This document shows, piece by piece, positions 42,879-51,392 of a DNA stretch of 64,000 bases. The number at the start of each line of letters is the position of its first letter. The stretch's first letter is position 1. The translations under genes and the position numbers were made by a program. This DNA is from Granulicella mallensis MP5ACTX8 (GTDB lineage: Bacteria; Acidobacteriota; Terriglobia; Terriglobales; Acidobacteriaceae), in NCBI RefSeq assembly GCF_000178955.2, contig NC_016631.1:4836001-4900000 (forward strand). Direction: 5' to 3'. The notes below the pieces were generated by a model. The model was not told where the DNA came from, did not search any database, and saw only the letters and a list, made by a program, of their open reading frames with translations.

Positions 42879-45872
42879 ATGTCTTTTCATCCCTCCGACT
42901 CACCGACTCCCGGCTCGTCCACTCCTCACGACAGTAACGACCCCGGGCAGGCCGAACCTCGTCTCTATACTCGCCAGGATCACACCAGCGAGCCGGCCTC
43001 GCATCACGAACGCCCTTCTTCCTTTGCGAAGCTCGCCGAAAGGCTGCGCACGCAGCGGCGTGGAGACTCACAGCGCACCCAGCGCCGCCTCTCTCTGCGC
43101 AGAGTTGCAATCGTGCTCTGTACCCTGGCAGTCATCGCCCTGCTGGGACTGTTCACCGTCAGTATCTGGCTGCGCCACTCCATGCACGCCGCACTGCCTC
43201 AGATCGACGGCACGCTGCATATCGCGGGCCTCAGCCAACCGGTCACCGTCACGCGCAACGCGCAGGGCGTGCCCTCTATTCAAGCCTCCAGTCTCGACGA
43301 CCTGCTCTTTGCGCAGGGCTTCGTCACCGCACAGGACCGCCTGTGGCAGATGGACATGCTACGCCGCCACGCTGCCGGAGAGCTCGCCGAAGTCCTCGGC
43401 TCCAATCTCGTCGAACACGACCGCACCCAGCGCACGCTGCAGATCCGCGCCGCCGCCGACCGCGCCGTCGCAGCCCTGCCCGCCGACCAACTCCATCAGC
43501 TCGAAGCCTATGCACGCGGCGTAAACGCGTTTCTGGAGCAGAACAGCGACCACCTGCCGGTAGAGTTCCACCTGCTGCACTACACGCCTGCCCAATGGCA
43601 GCCTCGCGACACGTTGCTCGTCTCGCTCGCGATGTTCCAGGACCTCTCCACCGAATTCCCCACGAAGATGCAGCGCGAAGCCCTCGCGGCTCACCTTCCT
43701 CCGCAGCTCCTGGCGGATCTCTATCCTGTCGGCTCCTGGAGAGATCATCCTCCCTCGCAGCCTGCAGCCGACCTCACAACCCCCAAGCCGGAGATCGAGC
43801 AGATTCCACTCGACCGCTCGCAGTCGCTGCTGGCAACGCCGCACGACATCCTCCAGGTCGCCCACGAACTTCCCGGCCAGCGCTGCGCAGACTGCCGCTC
43901 CGGCTCGAACAACTGGGCAGTCGCCGCATCGCGCTCCGCCTCGGGTGGTGCGCTGGTCTCCAATGACATGCACCTGGGGCTGAGCGTGCCGGACATCTGG
44001 TATGAAGCCAGTCTGCACGGGGCTAACCTCGATGTCACCGGCTTCACACTGCCCGGCGTGCCCTTCATCATCGTGGGCCGCAACGCGCACGTCGCCTGGA
44101 GCTTCACCAACCTCGGCGCTGATGTACAGGATGTCCGCATCGAACATCTCCGTGGCTCCGGCCAGGACACCGAGTACCAGCACACCGACGGCACATGGTC
44201 GCCGGTAGCTCATCACAGCGAGATCATCCGCGTAAAGCGTGGCCGCGATATCAAGCTCGATGTACTCACCACCACGGAGACCGTCGGCAACGTCGAGTAC
44301 GCAACGCCGATCATCTCGCCGCTGTTCCCCACCGAGCGGCGCGCCCTCTCACTGGCCTGGACCATCTACGATCCAGCCAACGTCACCTCGCCATTCCTCA
44401 ACATCAACGCAGCCAGCGATGGCGGCTCCCTGGTCGCGGCCTTCGCCAGCTTCGGCGGCCCGTCGCTCAATCTCGTCTACGCCGACGACAACAAACACAT
44501 CGGCTATCACGCCATAGGCCGCATCCCCGTTCGAGGACCTGCGGTGCACTATCAACGGGAAGTCCAGCAGCCCATCCCCGATGGCCCCGCTCCCTCCAAC
44601 GAAGACGACTCGGACTCAGATCCAGAGGCTCCGCAAGCGAGCATCCTGTTACCCGAGTCCTTTGGGCAACCACACCTGCTCGACGCTGCCTACCACCCCA
44701 CGCGCCGCAGGCAGCGCGTTCAACCACGCGTCGAACCTCGCGCCGCCAAGCCCAAACGTGCACCCCAACCCAAAGCCGCGCCCAAGCCCGACGAACCACC
44801 CATCATCGCCGCGCCAGTAATCGACTACACCATCGGCTCGCCCATCTCGCCCTTGCCCGTAGAGGCCCGGGACACCTCGCAGCAATGGTCGGGCTACATC
44901 CCCTACAACGAACTTCCCGCCGTCATCGACCCGCCCAACGGCTTTCTCGCGACAGCCAATGCGCGCATTACACCCAATGACTACCCTTACGCCATCACCC
45001 TCGACTGGGCTGCGCCGTACCGCGTGGAGCGCATCAACAAGCTGCTGGCAGGTCGCACCAACCTGACCCCGGCCGATATGCTCGCCATCCAGAATGATGC
45101 ACACTCCGAGTTCGATCGTGTTCTCGCCCATCGCGTCGCCTATGCCATCGACCACGCCTCGGCGGCCGCGCTCGCGCATGACACCAAACGTCTGCATCAA
45201 ACCGCGGATATCCTGCGCTCCTGGAACGGCGAGATCCTGCCCAACGCCGCCGCACCGGCCATCGTGAATGCCACCCGCACCGCATTGTGGTCGGCGCTCC
45301 TGTTGCCGCAGATTGCGGCACACGATAAAGCGACTGGACAGAAGGTCCATCCGCAGGACCTGCTCGCCCTCTACATGTGGGGAGAGCAGGCCGACGCGCT
45401 CGAAAATCTGCTTCAGCACACGCCCGCGCGCTGGCTCCCTCCGGGAGTTGCCAACTGGGACGACCTGCTCACGGAGACGGTCGCCGAGGCCCTGCACGAT
45501 GCCCACGCCCCATCGAATATCTCGTCCTGGCGCTATGGCACAGTGCATCCTGTCGAGATCGACCATCCCCTCTTCTCCCAATCGCCGTTGTTCGACCGGC
45601 TGCTGGGTAAGGCGACGGGATCGGGATCGCACACGACACCAGGCGATGGAACGACCATCCGCGCCATCAGCCGCCACTTTGGCCCCAGCGAGCGTTTTAC
45701 CGCCGACCTCGCCAACCCGGAGACAAACCATGGCAACATCACCACAGGCGAGTCCGGCAACCCCGCAAGCCCGTGGTATCTCGATCAGTTCGAGCCCTGG
45801 TTGAACGGAACAACCTTCGCGCTACCGCTGCACGAGATGCAGTCCACTCACACGCTTACGCTTTTGCCGTAA
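42879..45872 (+). CDS. Penicillin-acylase-family N-terminal-nucleophile hydrolase, membrane-anchored
   Basis: 997 residues. A basic cytoplasmic tail (about 1-75) precedes one membrane span ('VAIVLCTLAVIALLGLFTVSIW'), then the alpha-chain region ('GLSQPVTVTRNAQGVPSIQA', 'FAQGFVTAQDRLWQMDMLRR'). The self-cleavage site is 'CRSGSNNWAV' with Ser343 as the N-terminal nucleophile of the beta chain, followed by 'SNDMHLGLSVPDIWYEA' and 'FIIVGRNAHVAWSFTN'. A Lys/Arg/Pro-rich insertion at about 606-650 ('RVEPRAAKPKRAPQPK') is unusual. These enzymes split amides such as penicillins or acyl-homoserine lactones; the natural substrate is unknown. It is followed by a palindromic repeat. Confidence 0.9.
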   Translation: MSFHPSDSPTPGSSTPHDSNDPGQAEPRLYTRQDHTSEPASHHERPSSFAKLAERLRTQRRGDSQRTQRRLSLRRVAIVLCTLAVIALLGLFTVSIWLRHSMHAALPQIDGTLHIAGLSQPVTVTRNAQGVPSIQASSLDDLLFAQGFVTAQDRLWQMDMLRRHAAGELAEVLGSNLVEHDRTQRTLQIRAAADRAVAALPADQLHQLEAYARGVNAFLEQNSDHLPVEFHLLHYTPAQWQPRDTLLVSLAMFQDLSTEFPTKMQREALAAHLPPQLLADLYPVGSWRDHPPSQPAADLTTPKPEIEQIPLDRSQSLLATPHDILQVAHELPGQRCADCRSGSNNWAVAASRSASGGALVSNDMHLGLSVPDIWYEASLHGANLDVTGFTLPGVPFIIVGRNAHVAWSFTNLGADVQDVRIEHLRGSGQDTEYQHTDGTWSPVAHHSEIIRVKRGRDIKLDVLTTTETVGNVEYATPIISPLFPTERRALSLAWTIYDPANVTSPFLNINAASDGGSLVAAFASFGGPSLNLVYADDNKHIGYHAIGRIPVRGPAVHYQREVQQPIPDGPAPSNEDDSDSDPEAPQASILLPESFGQPHLLDAAYHPTRRRQRVQPRVEPRAAKPKRAPQPKAAPKPDEPPIIAAPVIDYTIGSPISPLPVEARDTSQQWSGYIPYNELPAVIDPPNGFLATANARITPNDYPYAITLDWAAPYRVERINKLLAGRTNLTPADMLAIQNDAHSEFDRVLAHRVAYAIDHASAAALAHDTKRLHQTADILRSWNGEILPNAAAPAIVNATRTALWSALLLPQIAAHDKATGQKVHPQDLLALYMWGEQADALENLLQHTPARWLPPGVANWDDLLTETVAEALHDAHAPSNISSWRYGTVHPVEIDHPLFSQSPLFDRLLGKATGSGSHTTPGDGTTIRAISRHFGPSERFTADLANPETNHGNITTGESGNPASPWYLDQFEPWLNGTTFALPLHEMQSTHTLTLLP

Positions 45873-45919
45873 CAGCACCACCTTTGGGATTGCTCTTTCG
45901 ATTAACTTAACCTCGATAC

Positions 45920-46066
45920 TGTCATCTCGACCGAAGGCCGCGCTTTTGCGGCCGCAGTGGAGAGACCTGCAGGCTGCCCGCATCAGCACTATTGCCAGCG
46001 CGAGCAAACTACAGGTCTCTCCACTACGCATGACGATAAAACCATCATGCTTCGGTCGAGATGACA
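45920..46066. repeat. Palindromic repeat, GTCATCTCGACCGAAG type
   Basis: The ends GTCATCTCGACCGAAG (45921-45936) and CTTCGGTCGAGATGAC (46050-46065) are exact reverse complements. Inside, GTGGAGAGACCTGCAG (45957-45972) pairs with CTACAGGTCTCTCCAC (46009-46024) with one mismatch. It lies 48 bases after the penicillin-acylase stop. Confidence 0.85.
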
Positions 46067-46123
46067 AGGTATTGATAAGCCGAGATATAAACTTTTGAGG
46101 TCTTATCGCGTTACGCTAACAGG

Positions 46124-47830
46124 ATGCGGCGTCACCACATCCTGCTTCCGCTCGCCGCCCTGCTGGCAACCCTGCCACTCCTCCTGCACGGCTGTTCCTG
46201 CGGGCACGACTTCGGCTTCCACCTCCAGAGCTGGCTCGACGCGGCACAGCAACTTCGCCATGGCACACTCTATCCGCACTGGGCCTGGACCGCAGCCTAC
46301 AACGCTGGAGAGCCGCGCTTCATCTTCTATCCGCCGCTGTCCTGGATGCTCGGCGCTCTCCTGACGATCCTCTTCCCTATCAGCGCAACGCCCGCCATCT
46401 ACACGTGGATCGCCTTCACCGCCGCCGGGTTCGCGATGCATCATCTCGCGCGGCAATACACCTCGCCGAACGCCGCGCTGCTGGCCGCCGCACTCTACAT
46501 GGCGAATCCCTACATGCTCTTCAACGCCTTCGAGCGCACGGCCTACGCCGAGCTTCTCGCCGCCGCGTGGATTCCGTTACTCCTGCTGGCTGTCCTGCGG
46601 AAACGTCCTACCGTGCAAGGAATCGCCATTCCGGTCGCACTGCTGTGGCTCACCAACGCGCCCGCCGCTGTAATGGGTTGCTACATGCTGGCGCTGCTGG
46701 CAGTCGTGCGTCTCGTCGCAGCCTTTCGAGCTTCCAGGCCTCAACTCTTTCCCTTGTTACTAACGATGAGCACCGGCACAGTGCTGGGGCTCGCCCTGCC
46801 CGCGTTCTACCTGGTCCCCGCCGCCTACGAACGACGCTACGTACAGATCGCCATGGCGATCATCCCGAACATGCGCTTCGAGGACAACTTCCTCTTCGGC
46901 CACACCGCCGACACTCCCCACAACGTCGTTCTGCACACGATCAGCCTGCTTGCGGTCGTGTTGCTGCTCTTGACCCTGGGAACTGTAGCCTTCCTCCTGT
47001 TCCAAACCCAAAAAGATCGCTCCCAGCAAGAGCCCGCAAGACCTGGAACACCCGCGCCGTATTTAGCCCTGCTCACAGTAGTGATCGCCTTCCTGCTGGT
47101 CCCAATCTCCACCCCGCTCTGGAGATATCTGCCGGATCTTGCCTTCCTGCAATTCCCCTGGCGTCTGCTCACGATCCTCTCCGCTGTACTCGTCTTCGCG
47201 ATTGCCCTGCTGCTGCCTCGCGGAGACAGCAGCCGCAAGCCGATGTTGATCGCAGCGCCCGTATGCGTTCTTGTGCTCTCCCTGCTGGGCATCACCCTCT
47301 ATCGGCAGGCCTGCGAAGCCACTGGCCTCCCCTCCGCCACAGCGGCACTCTTCAGCACTCATCACGGAGTTCCCCCCACGGACGAGTACACCCCGAACGA
47401 AGCCGACAACGACATCCTGCGCAGCAACGACCCCGGCTACTGGCTTACCTCAAACCCTGCGGGCTTCGCTCCCGGCACAATCCCCAACCCCGCCGCCACC
47501 GACCCCAACTTCTCCGGCGAACTTCCGGTCGAACAGACGGTATCAGCCCAGGCTCCACGACATCTCGTCTTGAATCTCGCGCAGCCGGAGACACTTGTGC
47601 TCAACCTGCGCGACTTCCCGGACTGGCGTCTCACCCGCAACGGCACAGAGCTTCCTGCACACCTCCAGCGCGACGACGGACTCCTCGCCATCGCTCTCCC
47701 CAGCGGGCTCTCCACCCTCGACATCGCCTGGCGCTACACCCTCGACCAGAAGCTAGGCATAGCCATCAGCGCCTGTGCCCTGGTACTGCTGGGACTTACC
47801 TTTCTCCGCTCGCGTAAAATCAAAGATTAG
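46124..47830 (+). CDS. Polytopic membrane protein, GT-C-like (PTPS-related domain)
   Basis: 568 residues with about ten membrane spans and a soluble C-terminal part. The early 'CGHDFGFHLQSWLDAAQQLRHG' and 'AYNAGEPRFIFYPPLSWMLGALL' are like the 6-pyruvoyl-tetrahydropterin-synthase-related membrane family (PF10131) and GT-C glycosyltransferases, where an acidic residue in the first large loop (Asp29 or so) binds lipid-phosphosugar. Residues about 420-540 form a small beta-rich domain ('LVLNLRDFPDWRLTRNG') before a last span. It may transfer a sugar to envelope material. Its stop is 3 bases before the farnesyl-diphosphate synthase ATG. Confidence 0.75.
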   Translation: MRRHHILLPLAALLATLPLLLHGCSCGHDFGFHLQSWLDAAQQLRHGTLYPHWAWTAAYNAGEPRFIFYPPLSWMLGALLTILFPISATPAIYTWIAFTAAGFAMHHLARQYTSPNAALLAAALYMANPYMLFNAFERTAYAELLAAAWIPLLLLAVLRKRPTVQGIAIPVALLWLTNAPAAVMGCYMLALLAVVRLVAAFRASRPQLFPLLLTMSTGTVLGLALPAFYLVPAAYERRYVQIAMAIIPNMRFEDNFLFGHTADTPHNVVLHTISLLAVVLLLLTLGTVAFLLFQTQKDRSQQEPARPGTPAPYLALLTVVIAFLLVPISTPLWRYLPDLAFLQFPWRLLTILSAVLVFAIALLLPRGDSSRKPMLIAAPVCVLVLSLLGITLYRQACEATGLPSATAALFSTHHGVPPTDEYTPNEADNDILRSNDPGYWLTSNPAGFAPGTIPNPAATDPNFSGELPVEQTVSAQAPRHLVLNLAQPETLVLNLRDFPDWRLTRNGTELPAHLQRDDGLLAIALPSGLSTLDIAWRYTLDQKLGIAISACALVLLGLTFLRSRKIKD

Positions 47831-47833
47831 CCA

Positions 47834-48808
47834 ATGACTATCGACGTGCAATCCATTCTGAAGACCGGGGCTGCCATTACCGATGCCGCGCTCGAGCGCT
47901 TGCTCCCCGCAGCTACCATCGAGCCCTACTCGATTCACCGCGCCATGCGCCACTCCACCTTCGCCGGCGGCAAACGCCTGCGCCCCATCCTCTGCATGGA
48001 GGCTGCGAAAATGGTGGCGAGCACGGACTTCTACCCTCCGGAGGAGGCCGCTCCCGCAGGACATCCCGAAGGTGTCGCTAACCTCGCCGCAGCCCTCGAG
48101 ATGCTCCACACCTATTCGCTCATCCATGACGACCTGCCCGCGCTGGACAACGACGACCTGCGCCGCGGCCAACCGACGTGCCATGTCGTCTTTGGCGAAG
48201 CCACCGCCATCCTGGCCGGTGACGCCCTCCAAACTCTCGCATTCCAGACTATCGCCAGTCTCCCCGCACCACCCGAAGCTGTCGTCGCCATTCTTCGCAA
48301 GATCTCCCTCTCAATCGGCACGGGAATCGGTCGCTGGGGCGACCACGATACTGGCATCGCTCCAGGTATGATTGGCGGCCAAGTTGTCGACATCGAATCA
48401 GAAGGCACCAAACCCACTCCTGACCTCGTCGAAGCCATCCATCGTGCCAAGACTGGAGCCCTCATCACCGTATCCATTGTTGCCGGTGCGATTTATGGGT
48501 CATCTAGACACGGACTTCCTAGCAGTTACCACGAACGCATTCGCACCTTCGGCGAAAAGGCCGGCCTCGCCTTCCAGATCGTCGACGATGTACTCGACAT
48601 GACGCAGTCCTCCGAAGAGCTCGGCAAGACCGCCGGCAAGGACACCGCCACCGACAAGGCCACCTGGCCCGCGGTCTTCGGGATCGAACAGTCGAAGCAC
48701 GACGCCGCGGAGCTCATCGCCGACGCCTTCGCCGCACTCGAGCCCTTTGGCGACGCCGCCACCCCGCTCAAGTCGCTCGCACAGTACCTTGTCGAACGCA
48801 CGCACTAA
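47834..48808 (+). CDS. ispA: Farnesyl diphosphate synthase / polyprenyl synthetase
   Basis: 324 residues, trans-prenyltransferase fold. First Asp-rich motif 'HDDLPALDNDDLRRG' (Asp99, Asp100, Asp105), second 'FQIVDDVLDMT' (Asp251, Asp252, Asp255), and 'GGKRLRP' near the N-terminus are all present. The insertion 'DDLPALDNDD' (two extra residues) is the bacterial type-II FPP-synthase form. It condenses IPP with DMAPP/GPP to FPP, the substrate of UppS at 31584. Start ATG follows the membrane-protein stop by 3 bases. Family and motif order are clear; FPP versus GGPP chain length is inferred from motif form. Confidence 0.94.
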   Translation: MTIDVQSILKTGAAITDAALERLLPAATIEPYSIHRAMRHSTFAGGKRLRPILCMEAAKMVASTDFYPPEEAAPAGHPEGVANLAAALEMLHTYSLIHDDLPALDNDDLRRGQPTCHVVFGEATAILAGDALQTLAFQTIASLPAPPEAVVAILRKISLSIGTGIGRWGDHDTGIAPGMIGGQVVDIESEGTKPTPDLVEAIHRAKTGALITVSIVAGAIYGSSRHGLPSSYHERIRTFGEKAGLAFQIVDDVLDMTQSSEELGKTAGKDTATDKATWPAVFGIEQSKHDAAELIADAFAALEPFGDAATPLKSLAQYLVERTH

Positions 48809-48835
48809 CGCAGTAGAGCTTTTGCCGTTGCCATT

Positions 48836-48882
48836 GTTTGTTTTTCGTCGTCATCCTGAGCCGCAGGCGAAGGACCCCCGCA
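48836..48882. repeat. Partial GTCATCCTGAGC repeat
   Basis: TTTGTTTTTCGTCGTCATCCTGAGCC followed by GCAGGCGAAGGACCCC, one arm of the family without a full partner. It lies between ispA and the small membrane protein gene. Confidence 0.6.
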
Positions 48883-48954
48883 TTCGCACCACCTCCAATG
48901 CAGAGGACCTTACGGCTTAGGTTTAACACTCGCCACTAAACCGCAGGAGCCTTC

Positions 48955-49365
48955 ATGCGCTTTCACCCTCGCCACTACATCCTGATCATCGTCATCCTCG
49001 CGCTCGGAGTCTTCAACTTTTATCGCAGCCGCCACCTGCGCCCGCAACCAGCGTCCTCCCAGCCCGGCGTGTCTGTTACGCACACCGTCCCCCCGGAGAG
49101 CGCCGCCGCATGGAGCGCCTTCGACAAGGTCGCCGCTCTTCGCGATGCAGCCGACGCCCAGTTCCAGCCCGCCCTGCAGGCCCTGCAACAACAAATCGAG
49201 ACGACCCAGCCGCCCTCAGCCGCGACCGATGTCGACGGCTGCAAGACCTGGCTGATGTTCTATCGCCAGAGCGTCCTCCACCCCTCGTCCGACCCCACCT
49301 GGCACACACGCAGCACCCAGCACCTGAACACCTGCATGAAGACCCACCAGGACAGCGGCCAGTGA
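48955..49365 (+). CDS. Single-span membrane protein of unknown function
   Basis: 136 residues. One membrane span near the N-terminus ('YILIIVILALGVFNFY') with a basic lead, then a periplasmic-type helical domain with two cysteines ('DVDGCKTWLMFY' and 'LNTCMKTHQ') that may form a disulphide. GGAG lies 6 bases before the ATG. Its stop overlaps the GTG start of the DUF59 gene (GTGA), so the two are translated together. No family is recognised. Confidence 0.75.
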   Translation: MRFHPRHYILIIVILALGVFNFYRSRHLRPQPASSQPGVSVTHTVPPESAAAWSAFDKVAALRDAADAQFQPALQALQQQIETTQPPSAATDVDGCKTWLMFYRQSVLHPSSDPTWHTRSTQHLNTCMKTHQDSGQ

Positions 49366-49676
49366 CACAGAACGACCTGGTAGCCGCCCTTCGCGACTGC
49401 TACGACCCGCTGCTGCGGCGCAATATCGTCGAACTGAATCTCGTGCGCTCGGCCACGCTGACGCGCGACGTAGACGCCCCCGGTGCAACCATCCCGGGCG
49501 TTCCACCGCGCTACATCGCCCACGTCGTCCTGACGGCTCCAGGCTCGGACGAGACGGCCAACGCGCAGCTCATCGCTCAAATAGAAAATCGCCTCGCCGG
49601 TCTGCCGGAGATCTCGCACTCTACGGTCAAACTGCTCGCACCTGCGTTCCCCATACTGAATATGCGGCAGAACTAG
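49362..49676 (+). CDS. DUF59/MIP18-like iron-sulphur assembly protein
   Basis: 104 residues from the GTG that overlaps the upstream stop. 'LVAALRDCYDPLLRRNIVELNLVRS' is the DUF59/MIP18 opening (V-x-x-A-L-x-x-C-x-D-P-x-x-x-x-N-I-V), and 'VLTAPGSDETANAQLIAQIENRLAGLPEI' completes the domain. The usual 'TLTxPxCP' is 'VLTAPGSD', so the second cysteine is missing. These proteins mature iron-sulphur proteins (SufT-type) or sit at the N-terminus of ApbC. The Cys in 'RDCYDP' is kept. It sits after a TM protein gene and before repeat copy C. Confidence 0.75.
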   Translation: MTQNDLVAALRDCYDPLLRRNIVELNLVRSATLTRDVDAPGATIPGVPPRYIAHVVLTAPGSDETANAQLIAQIENRLAGLPEISHSTVKLLAPAFPILNMRQN

Positions 49677-49679
49677 TCA

Positions 49680-49982
49680 TTAGGTTATTGAAGAATGATG
49701 GTCTGTTCAGTACAGCGCGAAGCGCAAACCGTGACGCTTTAGCGTCGCGGGACGGAGGGAGCCGTAGCCTTTAGGCTACGGAATCAAAGCTAGGTGAGAA
49801 TTGGGCTTTAGCCCCGGGCCTTTTGTTCGCACCCGAAAAAAGCCCGGGCCTAAAGGCCACATCTTTGCCAGCCCTTATTCCGTAGCCTAAAGGCTACGGC
49901 TCCCTCCGTCTCCCTGATGCTGCAGCATCAGGGAACGTGCTTCGCGCTATGGGATAACCCCTGGGTTCCTCAACGAACTAAA
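49680..49982. repeat. ~300-bp nested palindromic repeat, copy C (intact)
   Basis: The same blocks as copies A and B: outer GCGCGAAGCGC, then GACGCTTTAGCGTCGCGGGA, the GGGAGCCGTAGCCTTTAGGC arm, the central CCCCGGGCC hairpin, and matching right arms to CGAACTAAAG. Left end TTAGGTTATTGAAGAATGAT closely matches the right end of copy A read in reverse, which fixes the family boundary near TTAG-TT-x-x-TTGA. Confidence 0.9.
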
Positions 49983-50081
49983 GATTCATCAGCGAGTCTT
50001 CGCACCGTTTCCCTCAGAAAAATCTTCTGGCCCAATTTTTGCATTGCCCTACACTGAGGCAACCCATCTAGACTTACCGAG

Positions 50082-50807
50082 ATGCCTCGCAAAAAAGCTT
50101 CGCCCGTTATCCACCCTTTCGACCAGCTTCACGGCACTGACACCTCCGGTCTGATCCCGGGAACGACCATCGTACGTGGAACCAACGCCAGGGTCGAAGA
50201 GCTGACGGCATACTACGGCGTCGCTCCCAGCATCCTGCACTCCCTGCTCGACCACTGGCTGCAGCACCTCGAGCCCAGCGCGCCCATCGAAAACACGGTC
50301 TTTATGGACATCGGCGCAGGCAAAGGCCGGGCACTTCTGCTGGCCTCGCAGTATCCGTTTCAACGGGTTGAAGGCGTCGAACTGAACCAGGAGCTGGCCG
50401 GAATCGCGCAGGCCAATATCGATCTCTGGGCAAAAGACCCGCAGGCCGAAGCCCTAGCTCCGATCGCCCTGCACCATGCCGACGCAACCGTCCATCCCCT
50501 GCCCGATGCGCCGGTCCTTGCCTTTCTCTTCCACCCATTCGAGCTCCCTCTCCTGAAGCGATACGTGGCTCATGTGGAGCAGTCGCTCACCTGGCGCCCC
50601 CACGCCTTCGACCTGGCCTATGCCAACGCCGAACACGACTCCCTGCTCGACCGCCATCCTGCCTTTCGGCGGATCTGGATGGGCCGTGTCGCCATGTCGA
50701 CGGACGACCACATAGCCGATCTGGCCGCCATCGCGGAGCAGAAGGAGTACGGCTCGACCGGCGACGAACTCTGCGCGATCTACCGCTACACCGGCCGGTC
50801 TTCTTAA
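50082..50807 (+). CDS. Class I SAM-dependent methyltransferase
   Basis: 241 residues. Motif I is 'FMDIGAGKGRALLLA' and the acidic end of beta-2 is 'VEGVELNQEL', the SAM-binding site; 'HHADATVHPLP' is a motif-III-like segment and 'LAFLFHPFELPLLKRYV' takes the place of motif IV. A charged N-terminal tail of about 50 residues precedes the fold. The methyl acceptor cannot be told. It stands alone after repeat copy C and before the 51-kb leader RNA region. Confidence 0.88.
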   Translation: MPRKKASPVIHPFDQLHGTDTSGLIPGTTIVRGTNARVEELTAYYGVAPSILHSLLDHWLQHLEPSAPIENTVFMDIGAGKGRALLLASQYPFQRVEGVELNQELAGIAQANIDLWAKDPQAEALAPIALHHADATVHPLPDAPVLAFLFHPFELPLLKRYVAHVEQSLTWRPHAFDLAYANAEHDSLLDRHPAFRRIWMGRVAMSTDDHIADLAAIAEQKEYGSTGDELCAIYRYTGRSS

Positions 50808-50999
50808 CTCAGAAAAGGCTTGGAAATATAGCATTTTAAGAAAATCACTGACAATAGAAAACTTTCATGGAACTTTTTTCGCGGCCCTGCGTATCAATAT
50901 ATGTGAGTTTACTGGGAAAAATAGCAGTGAGCGAGCAAGGGCTTGTGCGAATAGCGGCTTATCGGTTCGATAAAAATGCATCGAACGGAACAAATCGAG

Positions 51000-51205
51000 T
51001 ATCCTATCCGTAGTAGGTCCTGTGAACAGTGATTGGGAGCGCAGCCAAACAAGGGCGAGCCTCCTTCCACCGGGTCCGAAATATTTACGCCAGTGACCGT
51101 GACGGCTGGGTCAAGATCCCAGTACCGCCTGCACTGAAGACACACCACGAACAACCCCACTTTTGGGTTCAGCGCCGCCTCCGTGCGCGCTAAGGAGATC
51201 CACGC
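51000..51205 (+). ncRNA. Possible structured leader RNA upstream of a 39-residue gene
   Basis: 51027-51136 can fold as a rod: CAGTG/CACTG, then TTGGGA/TCCCAG, then CAGCC/GGCTG, with single-strand bulges between and a large loop (51047-51103). A second hairpin AACCC/GGGTT lies at 51152-51169. TATCCT at 51000-51005 could be a -10 box. The region is 398 bases without a gene between the methyltransferase and the small protein. It does not match the SRP RNA core and I cannot match it to 6S RNA. A riboregulator or an sRNA is possible. Confidence 0.3.
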
Positions 51206-51325
51206 ATGTACTACGCCGTTACCGCCACCTTCCTCGCTCTTACCGTCTTCGTTCCTTCCTTCATCGGCCTCCGCGCCCGCAGCAATGCCAACTGGCGCCG
51301 GATGTATGAGAGCCAGCAGAACTAA
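51206..51325 (+). CDS. 39-residue small membrane-type protein
   Basis: ATG at 51206 has AAGGAG 9 bases upstream, a strong site. The product is 'MYYAVTATFLALTVFVPSFIGLRARSNANWRR' (in part) then 'MYESQQN', one membrane span followed by a basic-amphipathic tail. The stop is 16 bases before a strong intrinsic terminator, so it forms a complete short transcript with the leader above. No family is recognised. It could be a stress-linked membrane peptide or a toxin of a type I system; neither is shown. Confidence 0.6.
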   Translation: MYYAVTATFLALTVFVPSFIGLRARSNANWRRMYESQQN

Positions 51326-51341
51326 TCAGATCTAATGAAGC

Positions 51342-51382
51342 AAAACAAAGGCCGCGACATCTTGTCGCGGCCTTTGTTTTTG
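51342..51382 (+). terminator. Strong intrinsic terminator after the 39-residue gene
   Basis: An 18-base-pair stem (51342-51359 with 51363-51380), 3-base loop TCT, ending in TTTTT. AAAACAAAGG at the left end pairs with CCTTTGTTTT. It may also serve the convergent tsaE gene whose stop is 11 bases away. Confidence 0.88.
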
Positions 51383-51392
51383 TCTTTCGTCG

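Noticed and set aside
51000..51205. 6S or SRP RNA gene
   Set aside because: The SRP core (GGAAGCAGCCA type) is absent, and although the rod shape with a large bulge recalls 6S RNA, no conserved bases could be matched; kept only as an unnamed structured RNA.
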